In this document: piece after piece, positions 20,248-30,544 of the stretch | How the letters are laid out: the number at the start of each line of letters is the position of its first letter | How positions within the stretch are numbered: position 1 is the stretch's first letter | Source: an uncultured Candidatus Puniceispirillum sp. | GTDB lineage: Bacteria; Pseudomonadota; Alphaproteobacteria; Puniceispirillales; Puniceispirillaceae | NCBI GenBank assembly: GCA_905182545.1 | Contig: CAJJBY010000002.1 | Location: 157,050 to 221,049, forward strand | Reading direction: 5' to 3' | DNA: 64,000 bases | Notes under the pieces: generated by a model | The model's database searches: none | Seen by the model: the letters and a program-made list of their open reading frames with translations, nothing else | Told to the model about the DNA's origin: nothing | Made by a program: the position numbers and the translations under genes

Positions 20248-21339
20248 ATGTCTAGAGGACAAAAACAACCTAAATCCCTGAAATATAGTGACGCTGGTGT
20301 GGATATTGATGAAGGCGATGCGCTGATTGGTGATATTGCCCCGCATGCCAAGCGCACAAAACGCGCTGGTGCCAGCACCGACCTTGGCGGGTTTGGCGGT
20401 CTGTTTGATACCAAGGCAGCCGGTTTCCATGACCCAATTTTGGTTGCAGCTACCGATGGGGTTGGCACCAAATTGGAACTTGCCAAAACCACCGGATTAC
20501 ATCGCGGCGTTGGCATTGATCTTGTTGCCATGTGTGCAAATGATATTTTGGCTCAAGGCGCAAAGCCACTGTTTTTTCTTGATTATTTTGCAACGGGAAA
20601 ATTAGAACGCGACATGGCTGTTGAAGTCATTGCTGGCATTGCCGATGGTTGTGTCGAGGCCGATTGCGCCCTGATTGGTGGTGAAACAGCAGAAATGCCG
20701 GGCATGTACCCAGCTGGCACTTATGATCTTGCCGGTTTTTGCATTGGCGCGGCTGAACGCGGCACATTATTGTCACCCGGCCAGCCAAAATCGGGGGATG
20801 TGGCGATTGGTCTTCGGTCATCAGGCGTTCATTCCAACGGCTTTTCACTGGTTCGCAAAATCATTGAGATATCAGGTGCCGCGCTTGATGCGCCAGCCCC
20901 CTTTGCCCCTGATCAAGGCAATCTTGGCGCACAATTGATGGCACCGACCCGCATTTATCAAAAGGCAGCGGCAACCGCGCTTGCAACGGGTGGTGTGAAT
21001 GGCATTGTTCATGTTACTGGTGGCGGTCTTATCGAAAATCCGCCGCGCGTTTATGATGACACGCTGGCATTCACATTTGATTGCGCCGCCACACCTTTAC
21101 CACCGATATTCGGCTGGCTTCGAGACCAAGGCTGGATGGAACTTTTTGAACTGGCGCGCACATTCAATTGTGGCATCGGCCTGATCATCTATGTCGAGGC
21201 CAATAAGGCTGATGCTGTGCTTCAAGCCTTAAAAAATGGCCCTGAGCCTGACGCCCTGATTATCGGCAAGCTTGTCAGCCGTGATGACGGTGATGCTGTC
21301 ATTCTAGAAAATAGCGACCACTGGCTTGGGCAGGCATGA
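20248..21339 (+). CDS. purM: Phosphoribosylformylglycinamidine cyclo-ligase
   Basis: PurM makes aminoimidazole ribonucleotide from FGAM with ATP. The 363-residue protein begins with YSDAGVDIDEGDALIGDIAP, followed by GGFGGLFD, VAATDGVGTKLELAKTTG, MCANDILAQGAKPLFFLDYF and GGETAEMPGMY. It overlaps purN by 4 bp (ATGA). A TATCAT box about 25 bp upstream could belong to its promoter. No frame problems. Confidence 0.97.
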   Translation: MSRGQKQPKSLKYSDAGVDIDEGDALIGDIAPHAKRTKRAGASTDLGGFGGLFDTKAAGFHDPILVAATDGVGTKLELAKTTGLHRGVGIDLVAMCANDILAQGAKPLFFLDYFATGKLERDMAVEVIAGIADGCVEADCALIGGETAEMPGMYPAGTYDLAGFCIGAAERGTLLSPGQPKSGDVAIGLRSSGVHSNGFSLVRKIIEISGAALDAPAPFAPDQGNLGAQLMAPTRIYQKAAATALATGGVNGIVHVTGGGLIENPPRVYDDTLAFTFDCAATPLPPIFGWLRDQGWMELFELARTFNCGIGLIIYVEANKADAVLQALKNGPEPDALIIGKLVSRDDGDAVILENSDHWLGQA

Positions 21340-22019
21340 TCCGGCTTGCCGTTCTCATTTCAGGGCGTGGCAGCAATACGCTGTGCCTTGCTGATGCCAT
21401 TGAAAACGACAAAATTGATGCCACCATCGCCCTTGTGATCAGCAATAAGGATTGTGACGGCATTGCCCTTGCCGCAGCGCGGGGGCTTGCAACCAAAGTG
21501 GTGAAACGAGGCGATTTTGACAATCGCCTTGCGCATGATGCAGCCATCGCATCCGCCATTGAAGATTGCCATGCTGATTATGTGTTTCTGGCAGGCTATA
21601 TGGCTATTTTAGGATCTGTTTTTGTAAATCAATTTGCCGGAAAGCTGATTAATATCCACCCATCATTATTGCCCGCTTTCAAAGGGCTGGACACTCATCA
21701 ACGTGCCATTGATGCTGGCGTTAAAACGCATGGCGTATCAATCCATCTGGTGAATGCCGCGCTTGATGACGGGCCGCTGATTTTGCAAGCGTCACTGGCG
21801 GTTGCAGAAACCGACACTGCCAAGATACTGGCTGGCCGCGTTCTTCAGCTTGAGCATCAAATTTATCCTTTTGTTTTGCTCAGTCTGGCCGCGCAGAATG
21901 TGACGTTGCTACCCGATGGGGTTATCTGGCATGTAACGACGCTCGCTGCAGCCCCAGCAGAGATGCAAAATGTTTTAGCGCCTTGTGTGATTTGGCCTGA
22001 CGGTTCGTCGCATCGGTAA
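21336..22019 (+). CDS. purN: Phosphoribosylglycinamide formyltransferase
   Basis: PurN transfers a formyl group from 10-formyl-THF to GAR. The 227-residue protein starts LAVLISGRGSNTLCL and has the catalytic Asn and His in NIHPSLLPAFKGLDTHQRAI and the Asp in LDDGPLILQ. It is translationally coupled to purM. The C-terminus (after VTLLPDGVIWHV) is longer than in E. coli PurN, common in Alphaproteobacteria. Confidence 0.96.
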   Translation: MIRLAVLISGRGSNTLCLADAIENDKIDATIALVISNKDCDGIALAAARGLATKVVKRGDFDNRLAHDAAIASAIEDCHADYVFLAGYMAILGSVFVNQFAGKLINIHPSLLPAFKGLDTHQRAIDAGVKTHGVSIHLVNAALDDGPLILQASLAVAETDTAKILAGRVLQLEHQIYPFVLLSLAAQNVTLLPDGVIWHVTTLAAAPAEMQNVLAPCVIWPDGSSHR

Positions 22020-22149
22020 AATCGTCAAAATGTCCGGTTGATTTGCCCCGCTTATTCGGTCATAAAGCTAGGGAGATTTAAATGACGGTATGGGGCGTTG
22101 CAGGTCAATCAGCCCATTAGCATACCGTTTTGGGGAAAAGACATTTATC

Positions 22150-22281
22150 ATGGATACAAAATCACTCGACAAGCAGGACAAGGCGCATCTGCAAATCTAT
22201 CAAAATTTCATGTTTGCTGCGAAAATCAGCATCATTGTGATTATCGCAACGCTAGTGATTATGGCAGCAACGCTGATCTAG
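22150..22281 (+). CDS. Small aa3-type cytochrome c oxidase subunit IV-like protein
   Basis: A 43-residue peptide: a charged N-terminus (MDTKSLDKQDKAHLQIYQN) followed by one membrane helix (ISIIVIIATLVIMAATLI). The polar head with HLQIYQNFM before a single helix matches the bacterial aa3 oxidase subunit IV family, a small accessory subunit of proton-pumping oxidase. It stands alone between purN and ndk and ends about 40 bp before a strong terminator. Its shortness limits certainty. Confidence 0.65.
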   Translation: MDTKSLDKQDKAHLQIYQNFMFAAKISIIVIIATLVIMAATLI

Positions 22282-22320
22282 CTTTGAATTTGCCCTATCG
22301 GCATCTATCCAGATCAATAA

Positions 22321-22350
22321 AAAGGCGGGGCAAAACCCCGCCTTTTTTTA
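22321..22350. terminator. Bidirectional Rho-independent terminator
   Basis: A perfect GC-rich hairpin, AAAGGCGGGG-CAAA-ACCCCGCCTTT, ends in a T run on the plus strand; the A run before it supplies a U tract on the minus strand. It sits between the convergent subunit IV-like gene and ndk and can end both transcripts. Confidence 0.9.
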
Positions 22351-22367
22351 TGATCATCAATGATGGT

Positions 22368-22790
22368 CTACGATGTGATTTCACATCCGGCAAAGAAATA
22401 GGCAATTTCGATGGCCGCATTTTCTGGGCTGTCTGAACCGTGAACCGAATTAGCCTCGATTGATTCGGCAAAATCCTTACGGATTGTCCCATCAGCCGCA
22501 TCAGCAGGGTTTGTTGCGCCCATGACTTCACGATTAGCAAGAACAGCGTTTTCGCCTTCAAGCACCTGAACAACAACTGGACCAGATGTCATAAAGGCAA
22601 CAAGGTCGTTGTAGAAAGGGCGTTCGGCGTGAACAGCATAAAAAGCTTCGGCTTCGCCTTGGGTTAATTGAATACGCTTTTGCGCAACGATGCGAAGACC
22701 AGCCGCTTCAAGACGGGCATTGATCTGGCCGGTCAAATTACGGCGGGTTGCATCTGGTTTAATGATTGAGAAGGTTCTTTCGAGAGCCAT
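22368..22790 (-). CDS. ndk: Nucleoside diphosphate kinase
   Basis: Ndk balances nucleoside triphosphates by phosphate transfer through a phospho-histidine. The 140-residue protein begins [18 protein letters not shown]. The catalytic histidine lies in [12 protein letters not shown] near residue 117, and the [18 protein letters not shown] segment is standard. The frame is open nine codons further upstream, but ATG 22,790 matches the family start. It is the last gene of the pepA-holC-ndk strand run, about 160 bp after holC. Confidence 0.97.
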   Translation of the reverse strand: MALERTFSIIKPDATRRNLTGQINARLEAAGLRIVAQKRIQLTQGEAEAFYAVHAERPFYNDLVAFMTSGPVVVQVLEGENAVLANREVMGATNPADAADGTIRKDFAESIEANSVHGSDSPENAAIEIAYFFAGCEITS

Positions 22791-22948
22791 TATGCATCCT
22801 TTGGTTTTACAGGGCATGGCTCATAGCCACGCCAATTTTCAGAGCTGGAATCTACGCCGCCTTAATACGGCAAGCACCGGCCATAGCACAAGCCAAAAAT
22901 CAGTTGCATGGCAGAAAGACCGCCAACCATAGGCAAACTGATCCGACT

Positions 22949-23401
22949 TTAGGCCATCTTGTCCCATCCGCCTTGGGCACTTTGGGAAAAATAGCCCAAT
23001 TTACTGTCGGCAAGACCCTGCCATTCTTTCCATTGATCGCGCGCCTGTTGCAATTGCGCATCCGAGCGCCCGTCAAACAAATAGAAACTGCGGGCAATGC
23101 CATCCCATGTTGTTGGCACACTGCCATGAAGCAAGAACAAAAATTCCGCCTTTATCGGATTGGCAGCCATATCAGTGGAAATCCAGAGATTACAATGCTC
23201 AGTACCGTCGGCATCGTCCAGACCATGTGCAATCCATGATTCGGCATCATGGCTCCAAAGCGCGTCATCAAGGGCGCTTGCCGCTGGTATCGGACATAAG
23301 ATTAAGGCTTTCTTTTTTGCCGCGAGCGTCTTTTTCAACAGCATCAAAAGCACTGGCTCTAATCCGGCTTGACCTATTTGATAAAAATCAATCTGCTCCA
23401 T
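22949..23401 (-). CDS. holC: DNA polymerase III subunit chi
   Basis: Chi links the clamp loader to single-strand DNA-binding protein. The 150-residue protein has family features: a short N-terminal FYQIGQAGLEPVLLMLLKK, LDDALWSHDAESWIAHGL near residue 45, and the late ARSFYLFDGRSDAQLQQARDQWKEW. It begins 11 bp after the pepA stop, a common neighbour of holC in Proteobacteria, which supports the call. Confidence 0.9.
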   Translation of the reverse strand: MEQIDFYQIGQAGLEPVLLMLLKKTLAAKKKALILCPIPAASALDDALWSHDAESWIAHGLDDADGTEHCNLWISTDMAANPIKAEFLFLLHGSVPTTWDGIARSFYLFDGRSDAQLQQARDQWKEWQGLADSKLGYFSQSAQGGWDKMA

Positions 23402-23412
23402 AAGCTTTGTTT

Positions 23413-24896
23413 TTACCCGTCAGCCTCACCGGCCTGCTCTAGAATTGTGGCACCCTGCCAATCATCAATTAACCGGTTTAGCAACCGCACCCCGTATCCA
23501 GTGCCACCTTTTGGCACGATGGCGGTTGCTGCGTCCGACCATGCCTTGCCAGCGATGTCAAGATGCGCCCATGGGGTTTTCTCGACAAATCTTGCCAAGA
23601 AGCAGGCGGCTGTGATCGCACCGCCATAAGGCCCACCAATATTTTTCATATCGGCAATATGCGATTTCAGCATGCGGTCATAGGCTGGCCCCATTGGCAT
23701 CTGCCAAAGTCCTTCGGTGGTGGCCTTGCCTGCGGCGACCAATTGTTTGGCCAGATCATCACTATTGGCAAACAGCCCACCATATTCCTTGCCAAGCGAC
23801 CCGATGATTGCACCGGTCAATGTTGCCAGATTAACCATTGCCTCGGGTTTAAAGCGGTTTCGGTGTAATGCAGCGCATCAGCCAAAACCAACCGGCCTTC
23901 AGCATCTGTATTAATCACTTCAATGGTCTTGCCCGACATTGCGGTCACAACATCACCCGGACGCTGGGCGTTACCATCAGGCATATTTTCAACAAGACCA
24001 ATGACGCCAACAACATTTTTTGCCAGTTTCCGGCCAGCAATAGCACACATCGCGCCGGTTACCGCGGCTGCGCCGCCCATATCCCATTTCATATCTTCCA
24101 TGCCTTTGGCAGGCTTTATCGAAATACCGCCCGTATCAAAGGTGACGCCCTTTCCGACAAGGGCAAAGGGCGCTTCATCACCGCCCCCTTTCCAATTCAT
24201 CACCACCATAAAGGAATCGCGCCGGCTACCCTGCCCAACCCCCAAAAGGGCACCCATTCCCAGCTTTTCCATCGCAGCTTCATCAAGGATTTCGACCTCA
24301 AGCCCAAGCGCGCTAAGTGCCGAACAGCGTGACGCAAATTCAGCAGGAAACAATTTATTGGCTGGTTCAAACACCAGATCACGCGCCAAAAACACACCAT
24401 TAGCAAGCGCCTGTCGATCTTTGATTAATGCACTATCAGCATTCAATGCATCACCACCAACAGCAAGCTGAATGCTGACATCATCTTTGCCTTTATCCGT
24501 GAAATAGCTGTCGAAATGATAGGACGCCAAATTTGCCCCAAAACAAATATCAGCCAGAACAGCATCATCCAACTTATGACCAGGAAGCCAGCCGCGCTTT
24601 GACGCGGTTCCATTCAGCGCCAAAAACAGCTTTCCACCTAAATTTTCTGCTTCGGTGCCCGCCGCCAGCTTGTCACCAGTTCCGATCAGCAAATAGCTGT
24701 TTTGATCAGCATAGATCGCCAAGCTTTTGCCAGATTTACCGGTAAATTGTGCCGTTGCCATCGCCGCAATCAGATAGGCGGCAACATCCTTTTCAAGATG
24801 CGGAATAATTTCCCCATTTTTGCCAATCAAACAAATCGTGGTGATATCGCCCTTTGGCGCGGTTTTTGCGAAGCTCAGCTGTAATTTAACAGGCAT
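23413..24896 (-). CDS. pepA: Leucyl (cytosol) aminopeptidase, frame broken once in the assembled sequence
   Basis: An M17 zinc/manganese aminopeptidase that removes N-terminal residues from peptides. The catalytic part shows [32 protein letters not shown] and the signature [19 protein letters not shown]. Immediately after, near 23,850, one C appears missing: with it restored, the sequence reads [19 protein letters not shown], joining the N-terminal 359-residue part to the C-terminal part ending at 23,413. The restored length is 494 residues, normal for the family. ATG 24,896 starts [11 protein letters not shown]. Confidence 0.93.
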
Positions 24897-25044
24897 TGTT
24901 TTGTCGTCTCCAAACTATGGGTTTGTCTAGTTAGAACAGGCACCGGCCGTGACTGTCAATCCGACCGATTTGGTCATGCTATAGGTTTTGCCATTATATG
25001 GCCAATTGTGCTATTGAAACCACTGGCAATGGATGGGGTCTTGT

Positions 25045-26162
25045 ATGCAGTTTAATCTGTATATTTTCAATCAGCTTTTACGAACCACGCTGGCACTGAC
25101 ATCAGTGCTTGTAGGGATCATTTGGCTGTTTCAAACAATCCGCATTCTTGAATTGGTGGTGAATCGCGGCGCGGCAGTTGGTGACTTCCTGATAATGTCG
25201 GTTGCATCCATGCCGCTATGGCTGATGATCGCCATCCCGATATCTGGATTTATTGCCGTAAATTGGGTGTTTAGCCGCATTCTTGCCGATCGTGAATTAC
25301 TGGTGATGCAATCGATTGGCCTTAGCCCCCTGCAGCTTGCCAAGGCGCCAATCGCGCTTGGTATTTTGCTAACGACCTTTCTGGCGGTAAATACTGTCTA
25401 CATTTTGCCAACATCTTTTGGCGTTTATAAAGATCTACAATTCAAATTGCGGAACAGCATTCCAACAATTCTGCTTCGCGACGGCGTGTTTATCGAGGTT
25501 GTTGATGACATGACCATGTTCATCGGGTCGCGTGATGACAATGATATCATGCGCGATCTGTTCATCCATGATGCCCGCATCGCCGACCGGATCATCACGA
25601 TGACCGCGCAATCGGGCGAATTTATCGAACGTGATGGCAGCCCAACCCTGATTTTGCAAAATGGCGAGCGGTCCGAGCGCAATGCCGAAGGCCAAAGCGG
25701 CGCTGTTTTACTGTTTGATACGCATTCAGTAACCATCACCCGCAACAGCAGCCAACAAACCGAACGCGCAACAATCGATATCAATGAAGACAGCATCAGC
25801 AATTTACTTATCACCAGACGCTGCCCATTCACCGCAATATTATCTTCAGCGGCATGCCGAAGGCCATTACCGCATTGCATCGCCGTGGCTAGGTCTCGGC
25901 CTAGCCCTATTGTCAGCCGCCATTATTTTACGCGGTCAGATCAGACGCGATTTATGGACAAGGCGGGCAAGCCTGAATATCGGCGCTTGTGTTTTGGTGA
26001 TTATCACCTGTGGTAGTATCGCGCGGCTGGGTAACAAATAATGCCAATCTTTGGCCCTTTATCCATCTGAGCGTGTTAGCTCCGATCGTCATTGCATTTT
26101 GGCTGCTTCGCCAACCGCGTGACACGATCGATGCAACAGCGCAAAAAGAGGCGCTGACATGA
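25045..26162 (+). CDS. lptF: LPS export ABC transporter permease LptF (two frame breaks in the assembled sequence)
   Basis: LptF with LptG forms the membrane part of the LptB2FG extractor that lifts lipopolysaccharide out of the inner membrane. The N-terminus (MQFNLYIFNQLLRTTLALTS) and early transmembrane helices fit the family, with a periplasmic beta-jellyroll in the middle. The frame shifts by one base near 25,800 and again in the GGG near 26,030. The pieces LSPDAAHSPQYYLQRHAEGH and NLWPFIHLSVLAPIVIAFWL follow in order and end at TGA 26,160, overlapping the lptG start by 4 bp. Restored length is 371 residues. ATG 25,045 was preferred to 25,033. Confidence 0.9.
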
Positions 26163-27265
26163 GCCAATTTGCGCCATTTGGAACCCTGTTTCGCTATTTT
26201 GCCTTGCTTTTTGTTGGCTGGATCACGCTTTGCCTTCTTGGCCTTGCCTCGATTATCAGCCTGATTCAGACGGTCGAGCTTGTGCGCCGCGTAAGCGTTT
26301 TAACATCTTCCCCGCCCGATATTAATTTCCTCAAAATGGCGCTGTTAAACTTGCCAGCGGTCATTGAAATGATCTTGCCCTTTGCAATGTTGGCAGGGGC
26401 GATGCTGTGTTTTTCATCATGGAACCGCAGTAATGAATTTGTTGCTGTTCGTGGTTTCGGTCAATCGGTTTGGGCCGCTTTGGGGCCAGCGCTATTTTCA
26501 GCCTTTATCATCGGCATGCTTCTTGTCACCGTCATCAACCCAATTGGGGCAGTTACATCGAAACGCCATGAGGCTCAAATGGCCAAAATTTTTGGCGAAT
26601 CAGACAGTAATTTTTCGGTCTCAACCAGTGGGATATGGCTTCGCGACACGCTGGAAAATGGAAAATTGATTATCCGCGGTGACGCCTTAAACGCCGAAAC
26701 GGCAAGCATTATTAATCCGGTCATTTATCTCTATCATGACAGTATCCACATGAAAGCGCTTTACAAAGCCAGCAGCATGCAATTGACCGATAAGGGCTGG
26801 ATGCTAGATCGCGCGTCACGATGGCAGACAGATGGGCAAAAAACCGATCTTGGCAATTTGCTTTTGCCAACCGGACTTGACGCGCTTGATCTGCGACAAT
26901 CCGGCCTTCGCCCCCAATCAATTTCGGTCTATCTGTTACCGGGCTTTATCGACGCGCTTGAACGGGCGGGGATTCCGGCAAGCGAATATCGGTTTCACCT
27001 TTATAAAACATTATCAGTGCCCCTATTGATGATTGGCATTGCCATGCTTGCAGCGCGCGTGACCTTGACCAATGTCTCACGCGGACGTCGAAGCCGGTTG
27101 TTTTTACGCGGCGCGTTCCTGGCAATTGTGATTTTCATCTTTAGCTATTTCATGCAAATTCTGGGATCATCCTTACAAGTGCCAATGTCGGTTGCCGCCT
27201 GGACACCGGCAATTGCCATCTCTTTGGTTGGTGCCATTATCCTTGCCCGAACCGATGAAAGCTGA
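26159..27265 (+). CDS. lptG: LPS export ABC transporter permease LptG
   Basis: Partner of LptF in the LPS extractor. The 368-residue protein has family layout: an N-terminal helix (YFALLFVGWITLCLLGLASI), AVIEMILPFAMLAGAMLCF near residue 70, a periplasmic domain from about residue 130 to 265, and three C-terminal helices including LLMIGIAMLAARVTL. ATGA overlap with lptF. Unlike many Alphaproteobacteria, lptD does not follow: surA comes directly after. Confidence 0.94.
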   Translation: MSQFAPFGTLFRYFALLFVGWITLCLLGLASIISLIQTVELVRRVSVLTSSPPDINFLKMALLNLPAVIEMILPFAMLAGAMLCFSSWNRSNEFVAVRGFGQSVWAALGPALFSAFIIGMLLVTVINPIGAVTSKRHEAQMAKIFGESDSNFSVSTSGIWLRDTLENGKLIIRGDALNAETASIINPVIYLYHDSIHMKALYKASSMQLTDKGWMLDRASRWQTDGQKTDLGNLLLPTGLDALDLRQSGLRPQSISVYLLPGFIDALERAGIPASEYRFHLYKTLSVPLLMIGIAMLAARVTLTNVSRGRRSRLFLRGAFLAIVIFIFSYFMQILGSSLQVPMSVAAWTPAIAISLVGAIILARTDES

Positions 27266-27345
27266 TTTATAGTGATAGACATTGATGCGATCCGGCGAGC
27301 TAGCCCGCCCCCCTCATCTGTAACGTCTTGGACAAATTTGAAACC

Positions 27346-28620
27346 ATGATTGCGATGCTGAAAAAAACAAGCCTGTTGTCTGCCTTTTGCTTGCTATTCT
27401 TGCTTGGCAGCGGCCTGTCGCAGGCCAATGCCGCGCTGGAAATTGTTGCCAAGGTAAATGGCAAGGCCATTACCAATTATCAGGTTGACCAGCGCGCCAC
27501 CTTTTTGCGCATGGTCACGAATTTGGAAGATACCGCGGAAAACCGCGCCCAGATCAAACAAGATGCAACCCAGATGCTGATTGACGAAATCTTGAAACTG
27601 GATGCCGCCACGGCGCTTGACCCAACCCTTGCCCAAAGAAGCCGTGAAACCGCCCGCAAGCTGGTTGATGAGAATTTTGCGACCAATGGCAAGACCGGTT
27701 CACAAAGCCTGCGCGAACAGGGCATTGATAGCAGCAATATCCAGCAGAAATTCATAACCGATATTGTGTGGGGCGAGGTCATTCGGTTCAAATTTCAAAC
27801 CAAATTTGCCGAAATGGACACGATTGTAGATAAGGTGCTTCGCCGTATCGAAGCCAACGCAAGACAACCACAAGTCAAGCTAAGCGAAATCATTCTTCTT
27901 CCCGAACCAAATCGTCCGCTTGACCGCACCCTTGTTCTGGCCAATGAAATTATCAAAGCGGTGAATAACGGCGCTAACTTCAATGCCATTGCCAAACAAT
28001 ATTCCGCATCAGGAACCGCCGCAAATGGCGGCCAGCTTGGCTGGGTTATGCTTGATCAATTGCCTGATGATATCCAAGGCCAGATAAAAATGACCAAGAT
28101 TGGCGCGGTCAGCGCACCGCTTCAACGAGACGGGCTGATTATTTTGGTTCGCAATGAAGGCCGCCGTCAGGACGGCGTTGCCGACCCGAGTCAGGATATG
28201 ATCACCCTTGCACGGGCGGTTTATCAACTTGCCAAGGACGCCAGCAATGCCGACAAGCTGGAAGCCGCAGCAAAGCTTGAGCGTGACACCGCATCAATCA
28301 ATAGCTGTGACGGTCTTGTGGCGCTGAATCAAAGCTATAATTCAGGCATTCAAAGTTTGATTGAAAATATCAATCTTGGCTCTTTCAACCGCCCCTTGCA
28401 GGCTTTGGTCAATGATCTGAAAGCCGGCGTTCCAAGCAAGCCTCTGTCATTCACCGAAGGCATCAGTGTTTTCATGCTGTGCGATCGCATATCACCAAAG
28501 ATCACCCTGCCGTCGCGTGACGAGGTATTGCGGGTTGAATTTGACAAGATTTTTGGGTCGCTTGCCGAACGCTATCTGCTGCGGCTGCGCCGTTCAGCGA
28601 TTATTGAAACCAATTCATAA
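27346..28620 (+). CDS. surA: Periplasmic chaperone and peptidyl-prolyl isomerase SurA
   Basis: SurA escorts outer-membrane proteins through the periplasm. From ATG 27,346 it is 424 residues, with a signal peptide (LLSAFCLLFLLGSGLSQANA). The SurA N-terminal domain begins IVAKVNGKAITNYQVDQRATF. One parvulin domain lies at about 175-275 (VKLSEIILLPEPNRPLDRT, then ANGGQLGWVMLDQLPDDIQG). A second parvulin domain is missing or degenerate, as in many Alphaproteobacteria. TTG 27,328 and ATG 27,355 are alternative starts. The next gene, pdxA, begins 4 bp after the stop. Confidence 0.9.
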   Translation: MIAMLKKTSLLSAFCLLFLLGSGLSQANAALEIVAKVNGKAITNYQVDQRATFLRMVTNLEDTAENRAQIKQDATQMLIDEILKLDAATALDPTLAQRSRETARKLVDENFATNGKTGSQSLREQGIDSSNIQQKFITDIVWGEVIRFKFQTKFAEMDTIVDKVLRRIEANARQPQVKLSEIILLPEPNRPLDRTLVLANEIIKAVNNGANFNAIAKQYSASGTAANGGQLGWVMLDQLPDDIQGQIKMTKIGAVSAPLQRDGLIILVRNEGRRQDGVADPSQDMITLARAVYQLAKDASNADKLEAAAKLERDTASINSCDGLVALNQSYNSGIQSLIENINLGSFNRPLQALVNDLKAGVPSKPLSFTEGISVFMLCDRISPKITLPSRDEVLRVEFDKIFGSLAERYLLRLRRSAIIETNS

Positions 28621-28624
28621 TCCA

Positions 28625-29626
28625 ATGACAAACCGCCCTTTGCTCATCACCCCCGGCGAACCTGCAGGTATCGGGTCTGAGATTGCGCTTAAGGCATGGC
28701 AAAGCGGGATCAGCGATATTTGCCTGATCGAGCAGCCAGCGCAAATCGCGCAAATGGCAGCGTCACTTGGCATCACCGCCAAGATTCGAGAAATTGACCA
28801 TCCAGCGTCTTTTGACAGCACCAGCCAAGACCTGCATGTCATCCCCATTTCATGGAAAACAACACCGGTTGCTGGCGCCACTGATCCGGCTAATGCGCCG
28901 CAGGTGATCGATGCCATCCGGCAAGCCACGCTTTGGAGCCAATCAGGAACCGCCGCAGGGATCGTGACCAACCCCATCCAGAAATCAAGCCTTTATGATG
29001 CTGGCTTTGCCTATCCTGGCCATACTGAATTTCTTGCCAGCCTGTCAAAACCTGTTGCTGGTGCACCGCTTATGATGCTTGCTTGTGATGAATTGCGGGT
29101 TGTGCCTGCGACCATCCATATCGCCCTAAACAAGGTTCCTGCCGCCATTTCAACAGCGTTGATTATCGAAAAATGTCAGCTTCTTCATGGCTGTCTAAAG
29201 GCCAATTTCGGCATTGATAACCCGCATATTGCGGTTTGTGGTCTCAACCCGCATGCTGGTGAAAACGGCAATATGGGGGATGAAGACACCCAAATTATCC
29301 TACCCGCAATTACCAAGCTTCAGGCTGCGGGAGTTAAAGCAACAGGGCCGCATCCAGCCGATACTTTATTTCACAGCGAGGCGCGCAAAACCTATGATGC
29401 GGTTTTGGGCATGTATCATGACCAAGTTCTTATTCCGCTGAAAACAATTGATTTTTTTGGTGGGGTTAATGTGACTCTTGGCCTTGATTTCATCCGAACA
29501 TCGCCAGATCACGGCACCGGACTTGATATTGCTGGCCGCGGCATTGCCCGTGCTGACAGCCTGATCGCGGCAATCAAAATGGCGCGCAATTTCGCGGATA
29601 ACAGCCAGAACCAGAAGGCGGATTAA
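28625..29626 (+). CDS. pdxA: 4-hydroxythreonine-4-phosphate dehydrogenase
   Basis: PdxA oxidises 4-phosphohydroxy-L-threonine in the DXP-dependent pyridoxal phosphate pathway. The 333-residue protein starts MTNRPLLITPGEPAGIGSE. The metal-binding histidines lie in YPGHTEFLA, HPADTLFHSEAR and MYHDQVLIPLK, and SPDHGTGLDIAGRG is near the C-terminus. The frame is open to 28,466 inside surA, but ATG 28,625 is the family start. surA-pdxA-rsmA is a conserved order. Confidence 0.97.
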   Translation: MTNRPLLITPGEPAGIGSEIALKAWQSGISDICLIEQPAQIAQMAASLGITAKIREIDHPASFDSTSQDLHVIPISWKTTPVAGATDPANAPQVIDAIRQATLWSQSGTAAGIVTNPIQKSSLYDAGFAYPGHTEFLASLSKPVAGAPLMMLACDELRVVPATIHIALNKVPAAISTALIIEKCQLLHGCLKANFGIDNPHIAVCGLNPHAGENGNMGDEDTQIILPAITKLQAAGVKATGPHPADTLFHSEARKTYDAVLGMYHDQVLIPLKTIDFFGGVNVTLGLDFIRTSPDHGTGLDIAGRGIARADSLIAAIKMARNFADNSQNQKAD

Positions 29627-29683
29627 TGCCCGATTGCCCCCGCCAAAAGATGATCCGGAAAAATGGGTCAATGATTGGTATGA

Positions 29684-30544
29684 ATGACTGATAAGCAACA
29701 GATGATCGAGCGTATCGAGGCTTTGCAGCCCTTGCGCCAGCTTGTCGACTCAATGGATATGCGCGCACGGAAATCACTTGGGCAGAATTTCCTGTTTGAC
29801 CTGAATCTCACCCGCAGAATTGCGCGTTCGGCTGGCACTTTATCAGGAACAACGATCGAGATTGGCCCGGGTCCGGGGGGATTAACCCGCGCCCTTCTTC
29901 TTGAAGGTGCTGATCACGTGATCGCCATTGAAAAAGATCGCCGCGCCGCCGACGTTCTTGCCGGATTGACCAGCGCCGCCGGTTCACGTCTTAGCCTGAT
30001 CGAAGCTGATGCCATGACCAGTGCGATCTGGGAGATGGGCGACGCACCACGGCGAATCATTGCTAATTTGCCATATAATATCGCCACAACATTGCTGATA
30101 AGCTGGCTTGGCCATGCCAACGCCTTTGCGTCAATGACCTTGATGTTTCAGCGCGAAGTGGCCGAACGCATCACCGCCAAGCCCGGCGACACCGCCTATG
30201 GACGGCTTAGCGTTCTAACTGGCTGGCTTGCCGATAGCGAGATCTTGTTTGACGTGCCAGCATCGGCCTTTGTGCCAGCGCCAAAAATCACTTCATCAAT
30301 TGTACAGATCGTCCCGCTGGACGCGCCACGCTATCCCTGCAGCCAAAAAGCGCTTGAAGATATCACCCGCATTGCCTTTGGTCAGCGCCGCAAGATGCTG
30401 CGAAGCTCGCTGAAAAAAATTGGGGGTGAAACGCTGTTGAATGCCGCTGGCATTGATCCAGAAAAACGACCACAAGACATTGATATAGAGTCATTTTGTA
30501 AGCTGGCACTGCTAGCCGAAGCGGCCGCAAAACAAACCGCCTAA
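29684..30544 (+). CDS. rsmA: 16S rRNA (adenine1518/1519-N6)-dimethyltransferase
   Basis: RsmA (KsgA) dimethylates two adenines at the 3' end of 16S rRNA as a late assembly step. The 286-residue protein contains KSLGQNFLFDLNLTRRI near residue 31, the SAM-binding IEIGPGPGGLTRALL, IAIEKDRRAADVL and the catalytic NLPYNIATTLL. Its stop overlaps the convergent gmk stop by 4 bp. Confidence 0.97.
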   Translation: MTDKQQMIERIEALQPLRQLVDSMDMRARKSLGQNFLFDLNLTRRIARSAGTLSGTTIEIGPGPGGLTRALLLEGADHVIAIEKDRRAADVLAGLTSAAGSRLSLIEADAMTSAIWEMGDAPRRIIANLPYNIATTLLISWLGHANAFASMTLMFQREVAERITAKPGDTAYGRLSVLTGWLADSEILFDVPASAFVPAPKITSSIVQIVPLDAPRYPCSQKALEDITRIAFGQRRKMLRSSLKKIGGETLLNAAGIDPEKRPQDIDIESFCKLALLAEAAAKQTA

